Assembly: GCA_014898425.1 (NCBI GenBank)
Contig: RCSZ01000003.1
Location: 496,001 to 560,000 of the forward strand
DNA length: 64,000 nucleotides
Reading direction: 5' to 3'
DNA from: Botryotinia globosa
Lineage: Eukaryota > Ascomycota > Leotiomycetes > Helotiales > Sclerotiniaceae
The position numbers were made by a program, and so were the translations under genes. The notes below the pieces were generated by a model that had not been told where the DNA came from, made no database searches, and worked only from the letters and a program-made list of their open reading frames with translations. Numbering within the stretch: the stretch's first letter is position 1; every line of letters begins with the position of its first letter. This document shows positions 46,275-57,409 of the stretch, in pieces.

Positions 46275-49122
46275 CTACCAACTAAATGTCATCATTTCCG
46301 GATTCAGCGCCACTGGCAGAAGTAAATGACTAGCAACCATAACCCCCAGAGGAAAGATCGCAATGAAATCATCAATGTTGTAACTCCAGGGTAAGAAAGA
46401 AGCTTCTGCCATGACGACCATCAATACGATACCGAATATACACATTAAGTATGTGTACTTGAAGGTCTTGAGAATCTTGGGGACTTCGAGGAAGAAGTTA
46501 GAAAATTCAACTTCCTTTGACGTGGCTCCCCATGTCATGTTGATCTCAAACATATGGCAGAGAAGCGCTTGGGACATGTGAAGGGATACACCACCGAAGA
46601 ATATCATGAACATGAAACACCATTTCAAGTTTTCAAGGACTAGAAAGGAAGACGTTAGTTTGAGGGCCTTGGATACATGTAGAGAGATAGATGGAGAAGA
46701 GATTGAAGATGAAATTAGAAAGACTTACTAGCAGGAAGGAAGGACTTTTCACCAGAACGATGACGTTGTACGGCAAGACCAACATTACCCGCGCCAGTAA
46801 ATACCACAGTAATTGCGAGCCAGTTTTGCCATGAATCGACATAAGCACGATCGAGATATCCATTCCAAAGACCAACGAATACGTAGTTTGCAAGACAAAT
46901 TAACCATGCACTACCCAATGCATAGTATGTGCCGATGTACGCAACGATTTGAACTTTTGAGCCAATGTCGATACTAGAACAGATGAATTTACGGAAGAGA
47001 GGTGTGAATGGAGATTTCCATAACCATGTTCTAATAGGGTTGAACATAAGCTCGTTGCATCCATAAGCTATCAACAGGTTAGCAAGATTCAAAAGCGTGA
47101 GAGATGATTGAGCTTACCATATTTTTGCCAGCGGGTCAATTCGTCATAAACGGTGAGAGATACACCTTCTTTGAATCCATCACCAGCCCAGGCGGCCATA
47201 CGGATGGTATAGTGCTTAAGTTGTAATCGTAGAGCCATGTCAAAGTCCTCAGAGACACAGGACTCAGACCAGAATCGTTCATGACCTTCTTCATCCTCGA
47301 AAGCGATCTCTTGGATAGCAGACCATCGAAGGATTGCATTGTGACCTACAAACGCTGCTACACCACCATTGGCAACACCATAACGAATGGCTGAGTAGAT
47401 GAGATTTGTGAAGAAAGTGATGCCATTTTCGAAAAAGTTGTGCGATACTTGCATGACAGCAGAAGAGAATTGAATGATGCCGACATCTGGACATTGTTCC
47501 ATTTCGCTAGCAGCATCAAGCAAGCAATCTTCTGGAACCTGAGTATCGGAGTCAATGAGCAGAATGTAGTCACCAATTCTGATATTGCCTTCAGCCCATG
47601 CTTCAGGGTTCTCATCAAGAACGTCCGACATGCAAGATTCAAAAGCTGCAACTTCATCAACCTGAGTCCAGGTAGCTGGTCTTTCAACATCTTGAAGTTT
47701 CTCTTCAATGGAATTGGATAAGGCAAGTCCATAGTTCATGTTTGAGGCCTTCTTGAATTTTCCTTTGCGTTCGTATCCATTTTGACCGTTGGGAGGACGG
47801 GCTGTCCAGCCAATACCATGATCAGCGTAAAAGTCAATTCTTTGTTGTCGAGTAGCTTCATCGAGAAGTTGAAGACCGTCATCGTTGATAAATATATTTG
47901 CGGAACCTCCTTGCAATTCGTAGGTAGAGATTGCTTTTTTGATTGAGGAGACTGTTGGAGCAATGACGGCAGCCAAGCCTTCTTTATACACAGGACATTG
48001 AATGGTGACATGTGGTAGTGTGGTAGTTAGAAGACGAGGAGGGGCTTTCGCAGAGAAGAACTTGGTGTTCCTATTCAGTTGCTGAATTGGACCGAAGCAC
48101 TGCATGAGAACTCCGATTACAACGTTTGTGAAGAACTATCTTACGTTAGCAACTATAGAGATGGATCTTGATATTGCGAAGAACATACCAAGGAAAAGAA
48201 GCAATAAATTGGAGTGACAATCAGGTAGCAAAGAGATATCCAATGCTTCAATACTACGACTTCTATTGCCAGCTGAGCGTATCCTAAACCCATGATACAA
48301 ACCAAAAGGCAGATTGAACAAGAGACCATGAATGAATTGAGGTACATGGTCGGTCTCTCTTCAACGATAGACTGCCCTGACTCTTCGTCAAGCTCGCGGA
48401 CTTGAGTTCGAGGTTGTGTTTCATTCTTTTCATGTTCAGTTGCATTCCAGATAGTCTGCAGTAGACCGTCTTCGATTGCTTTGGCTCTATCAAACAGTAG
48501 TGTTGGATCATCTTCCCAAACAACGAGAAGAGCTTCTCGAGCAATGAAAGCAGCATAGTGAGCTCTGCGAGCACGGGGAAGATCTTCAAGTGTTGGTAGA
48601 ATTTGAACTCGAAGACCATTGGTAAGAGGGACATCAAGAGCGTCGGGCGATCTTGTCAGAAATGGTTGAACGACAGTGGAGTTGATGGTCATAGCAGCCT
48701 ATGACCCACATTAGTATCGTGTTTTCTGGCTGATGTTAAGCTTAAAGAGTGAAACTTACAGAAACGTTCATGATCTTCATCGCCCTACCAAAGGTGGAGC
48801 TAGCTAATGCTGGAGGACGACAAAGATATTCTGTCCTATCTTTGCGTACCATGACACCCTCATGCTGACCTGAATTATCCATAATCCACATCAGACCTCT
48901 TTGTTTCTGCCAAAGATAGTTAAGAATAACTTGATGTCTAATATCATCTAAACGATTGTTGCTAGACAAGCTTTGCCTGCTCGATGCAGTAGGTGATGGG
49001 TCTGGATAGCCATGACGGGGAGAATCATTTTGAACGACAGAATTTGGGTCAGCTAGAGCTTTCTCTTTGCTTGATTCAGACTTCTCAGGCTTTGAGATCT
49101 TGAAATAGCTAAGAACACCCAT
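46275..49122 (-). CDS. Membrane-bound family 2 glycosyltransferase (864 aa)
   Basis: Exons: 49122-48760, 48698-48189, 48135-47118, 47067-46729 and 46639-46275. A soluble N-terminus leads to two or three helices (FMVSCSICLLVCIMGLGYAQLA; ISLCYLIVTPIYCFFSLFF). The cytosolic GT2 domain follows: VTIQCPVYKEG, FINDDGLQ, LLIDSDTQVPED (DxD), SSAVMQVSHNFFENGITFF, the catalytic base region SEDFDMALRL, and TRWQKY in place of Q/RxxRW. A C-terminal block of about five helices follows (from QIVAYIGTYYALGSAWLICLA to the end). This is the chitin/cellulose/hyaluronan-synthase-like architecture. It resembles the filamentous-fungal type 2 glycosyltransferases that have been linked to hyphal growth on solid surfaces and virulence. 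The polymer it makes is unknown; it is too short and lacks the motifs of a classical chitin synthase. Confidence 0.88.
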
Positions 49123-51650
49123 GATTAAGAGAGCTTTAAAGAAGGTGGCTCAAGTAACGAAAGTGGTTTGCACGACGATGAGAGAAGATAAACGGATAGA
49201 CACATGGACGAAGACACAAACACATAATATAGATGCTCACAAGAAGGCGACACCGATAGCCTACCAGTTTTGCATGCCAGCTCAAGATAGACACAGAGCC
49301 AGCCTTCAGCCAGACGGGAAAATTTCATGGGTTTGATCGGAGCACCACCTACACGATAGCGTCTAGAACTGAGCGTAAATTGTGAAAAGCACGAACGTGG
49401 ATTTCGACCCCAGTCCAATCGATATCCCCCGAAAAGGACTTTGGTACTTTTGACAGCTTTCCGCCGATCATTCTGAATGCCAGAAGATTTTCCTCAAAGT
49501 TTCCACTTTAATTCCATTGAACACAGCCAAACTCTCAGAAGTATGCATAAACATCGGACCGGCTAGTTTCCGAAAGCATGTTGTATTTGGAGCAGAGCTT
49601 CGTCAATTACTTGAAGCTATCCTTGGGGAGATCTATCGCTTGATAATGATCTAGGTCGTATAAGCCAAGGAATATCTGCAACTCAAAGTGTCGACAGGGA
49701 GAAGAACACTCGCGCAATCTGGTCCACAGGCATCGCTTCTGTTGGGACTCGAGCAAAGCCAGCAGCTGAGTTGAAGCGATGTTGGCCTATAGTGCCGTTG
49801 TACATACGGTGAGGGGGTTTCTGCCTGCATGGAAGTATTGAACTTGATAATTGGACAGCAAGGGTAAACGAAATCATCCAGGGTTGCTTATCAGTATACG
49901 GTCGTATCAACCAGGGAATTCTAATCTCTCGCGATGCATGTTGCAACAAATGAGTGCGGTTTTTGAGAGGCCAATGGCATTTCAATAGTTAGTAGGGTCG
50001 TAGACGCGTCTGGTTAATATGGATTGTCGTTTATTTATGACTTTGAGGCTATCGATCTTCAATGGTGCTATCTTCCAAAATCAACGGTTCATCCGTCCGA
50101 CAGTCGGAGAATTATCGAATTAGGAAGTGATACGCTCGAAATGGTCCAATCTCATGCCAAATAAGAAAGCTTATCGCCTAGCATCACGAAATTGGAAATC
50201 AGGTTGAAACAAAATGGTAGATCCAACGTGGCAGCCATATCTTGCCCTGTCCTACTCGCTTGCACCCGTCTAAAGAAATGGATTCCAAATCCACCTAGAA
50301 GGCTGAATCTGGGTACAACACCATCCCAAAGCTCAGCTGTAGATGAAAAGATTCTTCTACGCTGTGTCTAGGTAACCAGTTTGAGCGATATCTTGCGAAA
50401 ATTGGACGAACACGATATTGTGTGCCAGCTACCTATTCAGAGGAGAACCTGCAGTTGTCTACCCAACCTCTTGCACCAACCAGTTCGTAATGACCCACAT
50501 ATGACCCACAGAGCGCGGGATGCGTGGTGATGTTCTTCAAGGGCTTAACTCTGATCCATACAAAACCCTGTCGGACCTGATTGTCGTATCGAAATTCAAG
50601 ATACGCATTCTCATATCTCAACCGTCGTAAAAAAGAAAATCTGAGCTCCGGATTTCAAATGCCGGTTTTTTCGAGGTGCACAATACAAGCATGGTGTTAT
50701 AGTGCATATGCGCGAACGATAAGTAAGTAATGCTGCCTACGATACTGTTTTGTTGCCTCGAAGATAAACATGTGATTGATGTGTGAATGAGCTCCCAACA
50801 ACTTCTAAACGAGGCACATTGCATGAATAAACATATGAAAACGACACTGATGCGACCGTACTACAATGATCAATCTACGATGATATAATGATATGATAAG
50901 GACATACAACGTTATTCTGTTGTGTACCATCGGCCATATAAGTTGTGGTCCCTGAGTGATGTACTTTAGATGTAAGCTTTCAAAAGCGGAATATTGTTGG
51001 TAGCTAAAAATTCTGGCAGTGGAAAGTGCTGGGCAGATCGAGGCGCTATAATGAGACAGGAACTCCAGACGGAAAGCGATCCGGAAAGTGTTCTGTTGTG
51101 TTACTGTAATATACCATATTTTAACGGTCGGAAGAGCAGGTAATCTCTGATGCCGTCTTCCCTAGCCGAGCTGATGTGACAGATTCCGGGATCTTTCGCC
51201 TCCTTTTAGTCGTGGTACATGAAGATGTCGCCATTAATATCAAGAATGCAATATCACTTATAGTACTATACATCCGATGAATAGTTCAATCTCGCGAAAC
51301 TTGGGTTTCTGCCCCCAATTGATCTATATTGAATGCAACCAAAGCCAGCAATGAGGTATTGTTGGCAAGGAATCTCCCGTCCGTGTGCGTGCGTTTAGTT
51401 CCGATGCAGGCTATAATAGTGGATCTTGTTTGCTTAGCATTTGCAGGTGAACATGTATTGGGAATCAAGGTCATAATCAAAATCCATATATCGAGAATTA
51501 TAGTATGTTGCTTTGTTCGTCCCGTCTAATAATAACTAGAAATCCATTAACCTTATCATATCCAAAGAAATCCTCCAGGGTCCGTTTCCTATCCTAATTA
51601 CGCCGATCGTTACAGTAATTCATTCCTGTCCAGTCTTTGTCAAGCTAAAG
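49123..51650. other. 2.5-kb intergenic region upstream of the GT2 gene
   Basis: Between the GT2 start and the stop of the GH16 gene, both minus strand. Only short unrelated open frames (up to about 100 codons). No repeat or RNA recognised. The length suggests extended regulatory sequence for GT2 or a missed lineage-specific gene. Confidence 0.5.
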
Positions 51651-53063
51651 CTAATCACACTGTTGCCACATGTTCACTTGGTCCACAATCATTTGTCCAC
51701 TCTTCTCCCATGTAGGAAGCCACTCGTTTCGAGCCTTCCAGAAATCGAGCTTTGCAGAAGCACTTCCATCAACCCATGGCTTTCCATCTGCTCCATCCAG
51801 GAACCAGCCGTTCTCCCCTCCAACAGCAACGTTTAAGATAAGATAAAATTCTTGATCAAACGGGGTATTTTTTCGGCCCGTTTGTGACCATGGATCCACG
51901 ATCGCTGTTCCATTGGAATCGCTCAAAGGGAAATTTCCCTGTTGCCACAATGGACTGGAAAACGGCCAATACATGACTTGGCGCAGCGTGTTATCGATAT
52001 ACGTAAAGATAAACTTCTCGGTCCACTGCAAGCCGTAAAGGTGGAAATCATCACCGAACTGGGAATGCAAAGCAGCTCTCACGTTGGTGGTCTTTTTATA
52101 TGCATCGCTGGCCAAATCTGGACCCCAATGCAAAGAACTGAATACGAAATTGTTGCCGCCAAGACTGTAAGTGTAGTTGTTGCCACGAGATTCCATGATA
52201 TCAATCTCACCACTCTGTGGCCAGGATCCATAGGTATCCTCAACTGGCAGCATCCAAATGGCTGGCCAAAGCCAATTTCCTTTCGGTAGCTTAGCCTTGA
52301 CCTCAACCTTCCCGTACTTAATGGTGGCACCAAGCTTGGTATTGATGCGAGCGGACTTGGCTGGTTGCACGATAGTCCCGTTGGTTGTGTTTGTAGAAGT
52401 GACACAATTGACAAGTATATTGGAGGTGGTGGTGCAAGTTCCATCGGCGGTGAGATTGATGATATTGTTGGTGGTGATCAACGATGCATCTTGAATTGTA
52501 GGCTTAATGTAAAGCTGCCCATCTCGAATGAACAAATTCTCGGCATCTGTTGTGGTTTGCTCAAATTGGCCATTTCTGTTTTGATTGTCAGAGTCTGAAT
52601 GCATGTACGGAAGGGAAGAAACTGACCCGTAGCCTCCTACTTGAACTTCTGTTGTCCAAATTTTTGGATCTAAAGCACCAGAGGAAAAGTCTTCTGAAAG
52701 GACTGGGCAGTACTTGTGGTGTGTGATTTCAGATAGTTTCAAGTAAATAATGAGACCAGTTAGACCCAATCCAAGAAGCAAGCCGCTAAGGGGGAATACC
52801 CATAAGAGGGCTTCCTTCTTTGCCTTCTTGTTAACTGGAAGGGGGATAGCATCTGCTTTGCGAACGCGACGAGATCGAAAGTATCCTGTTCCAGGGACTT
52901 CGGCATACTGAAATCCAGATCGAGCCCCGATTGTCGAGGCAGGTCTTGAATATGGAGGTGTCGCAAATGGATTAGAAGTACCAACAGGAGTCTGTGCACG
53001 ACTGTTTTCCTCAGATTGAGGGGTACTCTTTGGAGTGTTGACGTGAGATATGACTTTCTGCAT
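51651..53063 (-). CDS. Membrane-anchored GH16 (beta-glucanase/beta-glucan-modifying) protein (about 453 aa)
   Basis: Exons: 53063-52627 and 52575-51651, with a 51-nt intron. A Ser/Thr/Pro-rich cytosolic N-terminus and Lys-rich stretch lead to one membrane helix (WVFPLSGLLLGLGLTGLIIYL, about residues 89-109), giving a type II topology. The GH16 jelly roll then follows: FSSGALDPKIWTTEVQVGGYG-NGQFEQTT, YGKVEVKAKLPKGNWLWPAIWMLP, the catalytic GEIDIMESRG (two Glu, about 267 and 272), FHLYGLQWTEKFIFTYID and LILNVAVGGENGWF. The family cleaves or transfers beta-1,3/1,4 or 1,3/1,6-glucans, and anchored members act in wall glucan synthesis or remodelling. The intron length is a multiple of three and its sequence stays open, so unspliced RNA would code 17 extra residues. 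Confidence 0.88.
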   Translation of the reverse strand: MQKVISHVNTPKSTPQSEENSRAQTPVGTSNPFATPPYSRPASTIGARSGFQYAEVPGTGYFRSRRVRKADAIPLPVNKKAKKEALLWVFPLSGLLLGLGLTGLIIYLKLSEITHHKYCPVLSEDFSSGALDPKIWTTEVQVGGYGSVSSLPYMHSDSDNQNRNGQFEQTTTDAENLFIRDGQLYIKPTIQDASLITTNNIINLTADGTCTTTSNILVNCVTSTNTTNGTIVQPAKSARINTKLGATIKYGKVEVKAKLPKGNWLWPAIWMLPVEDTYGSWPQSGEIDIMESRGNNYTYSLGGNNFVFSSLHWGPDLASDAYKKTTNVRAALHSQFGDDFHLYGLQWTEKFIFTYIDNTLRQVMYWPFSSPLWQQGNFPLSDSNGTAIVDPWSQTGRKNTPFDQEFYLILNVAVGGENGWFLDGADGKPWVDGSASAKLDFWKARNEWLPTWEKSGQMIVDQVNMWQQCD

Positions 53064-54284
53064 TTTTGCTGTAGTAAGAAACGAGTGATGCTAAAGTAAA
53101 AAGTAGCACTATCAAAAATCAGACAAAGCTCGAGGAGATTTCACATTATAGCCCAATGCTTCAAGCGATCATCACAACTTGTTTCCTGAAAAAATAGAGT
53201 ATCCTGCAAGCTTTGTCAGGACCCTTATCGGATGTGCGATGGTCGAGAAGGTGTATTGAGGACCCTAAGTCTACATGGGGCCCCTGTGACGCTAATAACT
53301 CGTCAAATCGGAGTTTCCTTGATCTAAATGTCTAGCCCTGGCAACACAACACGACTATTGACGGAGTAGACTAGCAAGAATTTCAATATTGTTCAGCCTT
53401 AACTATCGCCCACACCTTAAGGTGTTGAACTGTTCTGGCCATGGCTCTTACAGCCATTACCCATGAATGTTACATTCATTGAAAAGCACGGCAATGAAAT
53501 ACTTGGCTACTCAACATAGACCCCACTTTGCAATTTGAAGTAGGATTGAAGTATGAGAAAGGGGGTTTATTGAGAATCCCTTCATTGAGTGTTTAACTGC
53601 CCACTTTGTTAAAAATGTTAAATGAGAATCCTCTGAGCCACGCGATGAAGAAATAATTGACCTTGGATTTTCACGTCGCACATTGGTAGAATGGACGTGC
53701 GCCCACGACCCATTTCGACACAACAACATGCTATGAGTGTTCATTAGTGCACGTCCATAGCCACCACGTGTTTTGTCTTCATCGTGTCACACACTTCTTT
53801 TCAGGTCTTCCTAAATTATGTGGCGTCAAAGGTGTTGTTATCTCACCCGAGAAAGTGAGATTATTGATCAAATTGTGACCTGTGTTAAGACCCGTCATCT
53901 CTTGACCTGTGGGTATAGGATCAAATTTTGCCTAGCTTATCCCCCGGACATCTGTTTTAGGGAGACTTAGGTTCCTATGAGGCGTAGCGATGACCCTTGA
54001 TTGAGAGCAAAGTTGGGGTGAAATGATGAGAATAGCATCGCCTTTTGGATGTCTGAGTGGCCAGATACTGTCGTGGAAATGGTAAAGAGGCTGAAGGCGT
54101 TCAGCTGGAATATGAGCTTTAAAAGAGAAGGTGATCGTGTACCTCTAGGGGAAAAAAGTATAAAGAACCCCAGATCTACAGACGTATGTAGAAAGAATCA
54201 GATCAGCACAAAGCTTCAGTCTTCCTTTTCTAAATAACACCTTTCCTGCAATCCTCGTTCAGAACATAACCATACACCGCAAAC
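53064..54284. promoter_or_regulatory. Divergent promoter region between GH16 and the secreted Cys-rich gene
   Basis: 1.2 kb between two divergent cell-surface genes. Apart from a short open frame at 54049-54237 (62 codons, no resemblance), no gene is visible. The 54120-54280 part is the likely leader of the secreted gene. Confidence 0.45.
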
Positions 54285-55567
54285 ATGAAATCAACAATAA
54301 CACTCTCGGCTCTTCTTGCGGTAGCCACAGCGACCCCCTTCCTCAAAGCTCGAACTCTCGATATCTCAGCATATAAAGCTGTGCCAACCGCTCCTGTCAG
54401 AGGAGCCCCTGCCGGCAACACGGCCACGGCGAGTATTACATACAACCCCTCATCTGCAGCAGGCGCCGCCATTGCAGCCGCAACTTCCTCTGTCGCTATT
54501 GTCAATCGTAGACATAAGCGTAGCTCTTGCTCTGGTACTTGCGCTGTCTTGTCTGCAGGGAATGGGCTTAGTGTTAACAGCCCGGATACTGCGGTAGCCT
54601 TTCAGGCGGATCAGAATTTGGCTGATGCAGCACTGAATGCTGTGACTCCTCCAGACTATGCTCTGGTTGATGGATTCCAGAATGTTGATGCAGCTGCTCA
54701 ATCTGCTACGTATCTAACATACATCTCCGACACTGTCACTTCTTATGATCCTGCAATTTGTGCCAATGCATGCAACAATATCCAGGGGTGCACGTCTTTC
54801 AATATCTGTAAGTCTGCCCTCCCAATTTTATGCACCAAAACTAACGAATCTAGTCTTCGAGAGAGATCCAACTCTTGTTCCGGATACAGAGGACTGTCCA
54901 AACCCTCCCTCCCAAACCCTTATAAAATGCTCTCTTTTCGGTGGTTTGTTGGACGCTTCATCAGCTACAAACAGCGGCCAATGGCAAGCTGATTTCCAAG
55001 TTGTGATTGCTGGTTCGAACGCGTACAATTCAGTTGCGCCTCCAGCGATCCCAGGATATGGAGGAGTACAGAACTTTGGAACTGCTACCGTGAATGCCCC
55101 TGCAAATACTACTACATATAGTAAGTGCCAGGCAATTGTTATAGACCTGAAGCCTAACAAGAGTTTACTAATGGATAAATAGTGGGAGTGGAAGCTTTCC
55201 CTCAGACTCAACCATACGATCCGACTGTCTGCGCTGCTGCTTGCAGTTCAAAGAGTAACCCTAGCTGCGCATTCTTCGTATCTTTTATCTTATATGAAAA
55301 TGGACAACATGGTGTATTGTGAGATTCCACGTTCCTCATATATATCTCTTTTGCTTCATTTATGCATTCTTGCCTTTCTTTCCAACTATAAATGGCTTCC
55401 TTAGATGGCAATCACTGACCCGCCGATTTCATAGTACTTGTACATATTTTACTGTCCCTTACGGATCCGACAGAGCGAACGAGATCGGACAATACGATGC
55501 CCAAGGAAATCATTACACAATCGGCCACAGCTTTGGATTCACTGTCGATGGCGCCACAGCTGAATGA
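54285..55567 (+). CDS. Secreted cysteine-rich protein with two PAN/Apple-like repeats (352 aa)
   Basis: Exons: 54285-54807, 54854-55120, 55183-55318 and 55435-55567. A signal peptide (MKSTITLSALLAVATATP) is followed by an Ala/Thr-rich linker with a dibasic site (NRRHKRSS, possible kexin-type cleavage). Two similar halves follow. The first is PPDYALVDGFQNVDAAAQSATYLTY then YDPAICANACNNIQGCTSFNIFFERDP, ending DCPNPPSQTLIKCSLF. The second is GYGGVQNFGTATVNA then YDPTVCAAACSSKSNPSCAFFVSFILYENG, ending FTCTYFTVPY. The spaced Cys pattern (C-x3-C...C...C) is typical of fungal secreted Apple/PAN-like proteins, an adhesion or carbohydrate-binding fold. No catalytic motif is seen, so the role is unknown. 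A TACCTAGGTA palindrome starts 26 bp after the stop. Confidence 0.82.
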
Positions 55568-57409
55568 ATCGAGCAAGTGCTCGTGTCACCGGTACCTAGG
55601 TAGCTGCTGTGTTTCTTTTCGAGGGCGAAGGAAGAAGGAGGGGACTGGTTTTGTTGGGAAGGAAAAAATTGGGGGAATTAATCGAAAGATCCGGTGTTGG
55701 GAGATTTCAATAGCCTGCCTTTTTCATGAATAGACTTGTGAATTTTCTGCGAACAAATCATTAGATCCATCGGTAGACCCCGACTGTGCATTTTACAATT
55801 GTGCCACTAGTGATAAGATTCCTCGCCTCGCGTATCATTGTCCCAAATGATGTTATCGTGTCAAACGATATACACCTGGAATGGAGGAGGCATGGAGGAG
55901 GAGATTGAAGTTTCAAACGATTCAAACTGCAGCCCGAACTTCACCGCCGGTGGTTTCGAATATTCTGGCATGACTCAATATTTCGGTTTACTTATCTCTT
56001 GGATAAATTTCGTATTTCAGGCAAATGGTAGAAGCAAGAATAGGTCATGGCTGGGTGGCAATGCGACAACTTAGAAACAAGCAAGAGCAACTGCGTAACA
56101 AACAGACAGATCTAGGGACATTTGCGCAATCGGGGCGATCAGCAAGAGTGTACTCAGAATACTGTGCAACTGTACACCAGGAAACAACCTGCTGAATACA
56201 CACAGCTTCTCATCTGTTGCTATCTACACCCACAATTGACAACGATGAGCTGTTTCAAGATCATTAATAAGATTCGAAATTATCGGTCCAGGCGTATCGG
56301 CTTTTATTTCGCGGTGTATTCCCAAGCGCTGAGACCCGTGATTGAAAGAAGCCGAGACGAGTCACCAATAACTCAATGTGGGGAGTACGAATGCTGTCAG
56401 ACTCGACCGCAAGAGTGACCGTGTGCAGCGATAACGAAGCGATAGGTATGTACCTAGATAGAGGGTTAGGAGTTGTAAAGAGGAACCTTGGTGGTTATCT
56501 TGCACATCAGTTGCAGCCGTTTCGAGATTGTTGTTAAGGGTGATATCCACGCCTGGCTCAACACAGCTGCGAAACCTTCAAAATAACTGAGGAGGAAAGA
56601 GGAGCTCTTTATACTTGACCACCACATGGATCCTTCTAGTGCCCCTCAGCTCAGCCTCAGCGATAATCATGTAGGGCTGATGATGTCAAAGCACCTCCAA
56701 GAACCATGATTCCCTCGCACGGTAGCTCAGAAGGATTAATGAAACCCCACGATAATTGGTCGACCGTTATGAAAAGATTGATGGTTAAACTAAAAGTTTT
56801 CGATTCGGCGAGCAATATTGGATTGATGTTGAATTGATTATTAAATTAATATTGGATAAATCGATAGATGTGTTTCAAACCCCAACCAAACTAGTCAATA
56901 ACACGATAAAAACCGTCCTTCGTGATCACGTTACATGCAAAACCCTCACATTTCCATAAATATCCTTAAACAAAAAGTCTTCCGATCCACTTGAAAACTT
57001 TGTTTGTGAAGGGATCTATGAGGAAGTCGAGGTTCCTGAGCTTTGGTTGGTTACTGGAAGCGCCTGTCAATGTTGCACCACCAATCATTGTAGCTGTCAC
57101 AGTACATGTTGGCGCTAACAAGGTTTCTTCCCCGCGTGCAGAATAATCGGATGAATCGAATTCGTCGAATTATAGCGGTAAAGCAAGCCGAAATCTATTT
57201 CCAGATAACGAGCACGGTCCCAGAATGTGATTGTCTCTGGGATCTTTATTTTGAGCTGCATACTTCGGGGATTTATGGTGTTGTTGAAAATTGATTGTTG
57301 ATGTATATAGGTGTAGTATCGTGCTCTTCCCTCATGGATTGTAATATTTGTGCTCCTAGCGAATTGTATAAAAATTCGAAATTGTAGTATTGCGGAATCA
57401 TTCCTCGTC
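55568..57409. other. 1.8-kb intergenic region
   Basis: 3' flank of the secreted gene and promoter side of the Ser/Pro-rich gene. Contains the palindrome at 55593-55602; open frames at 55838-56550 and 57106-57510 have no family resemblance. Confidence 0.5.

Noticed and set aside
49125..49418. 97-codon minus-strand frame just upstream of GT2
   Set aside because: Located in the GT2 5' leader, not joined by a plausible splice, and without family resemblance.
53511..53744. 77-codon minus-strand frame upstream of GH16
   Set aside because: No domain and no splice partners; lies in a divergent promoter interval.
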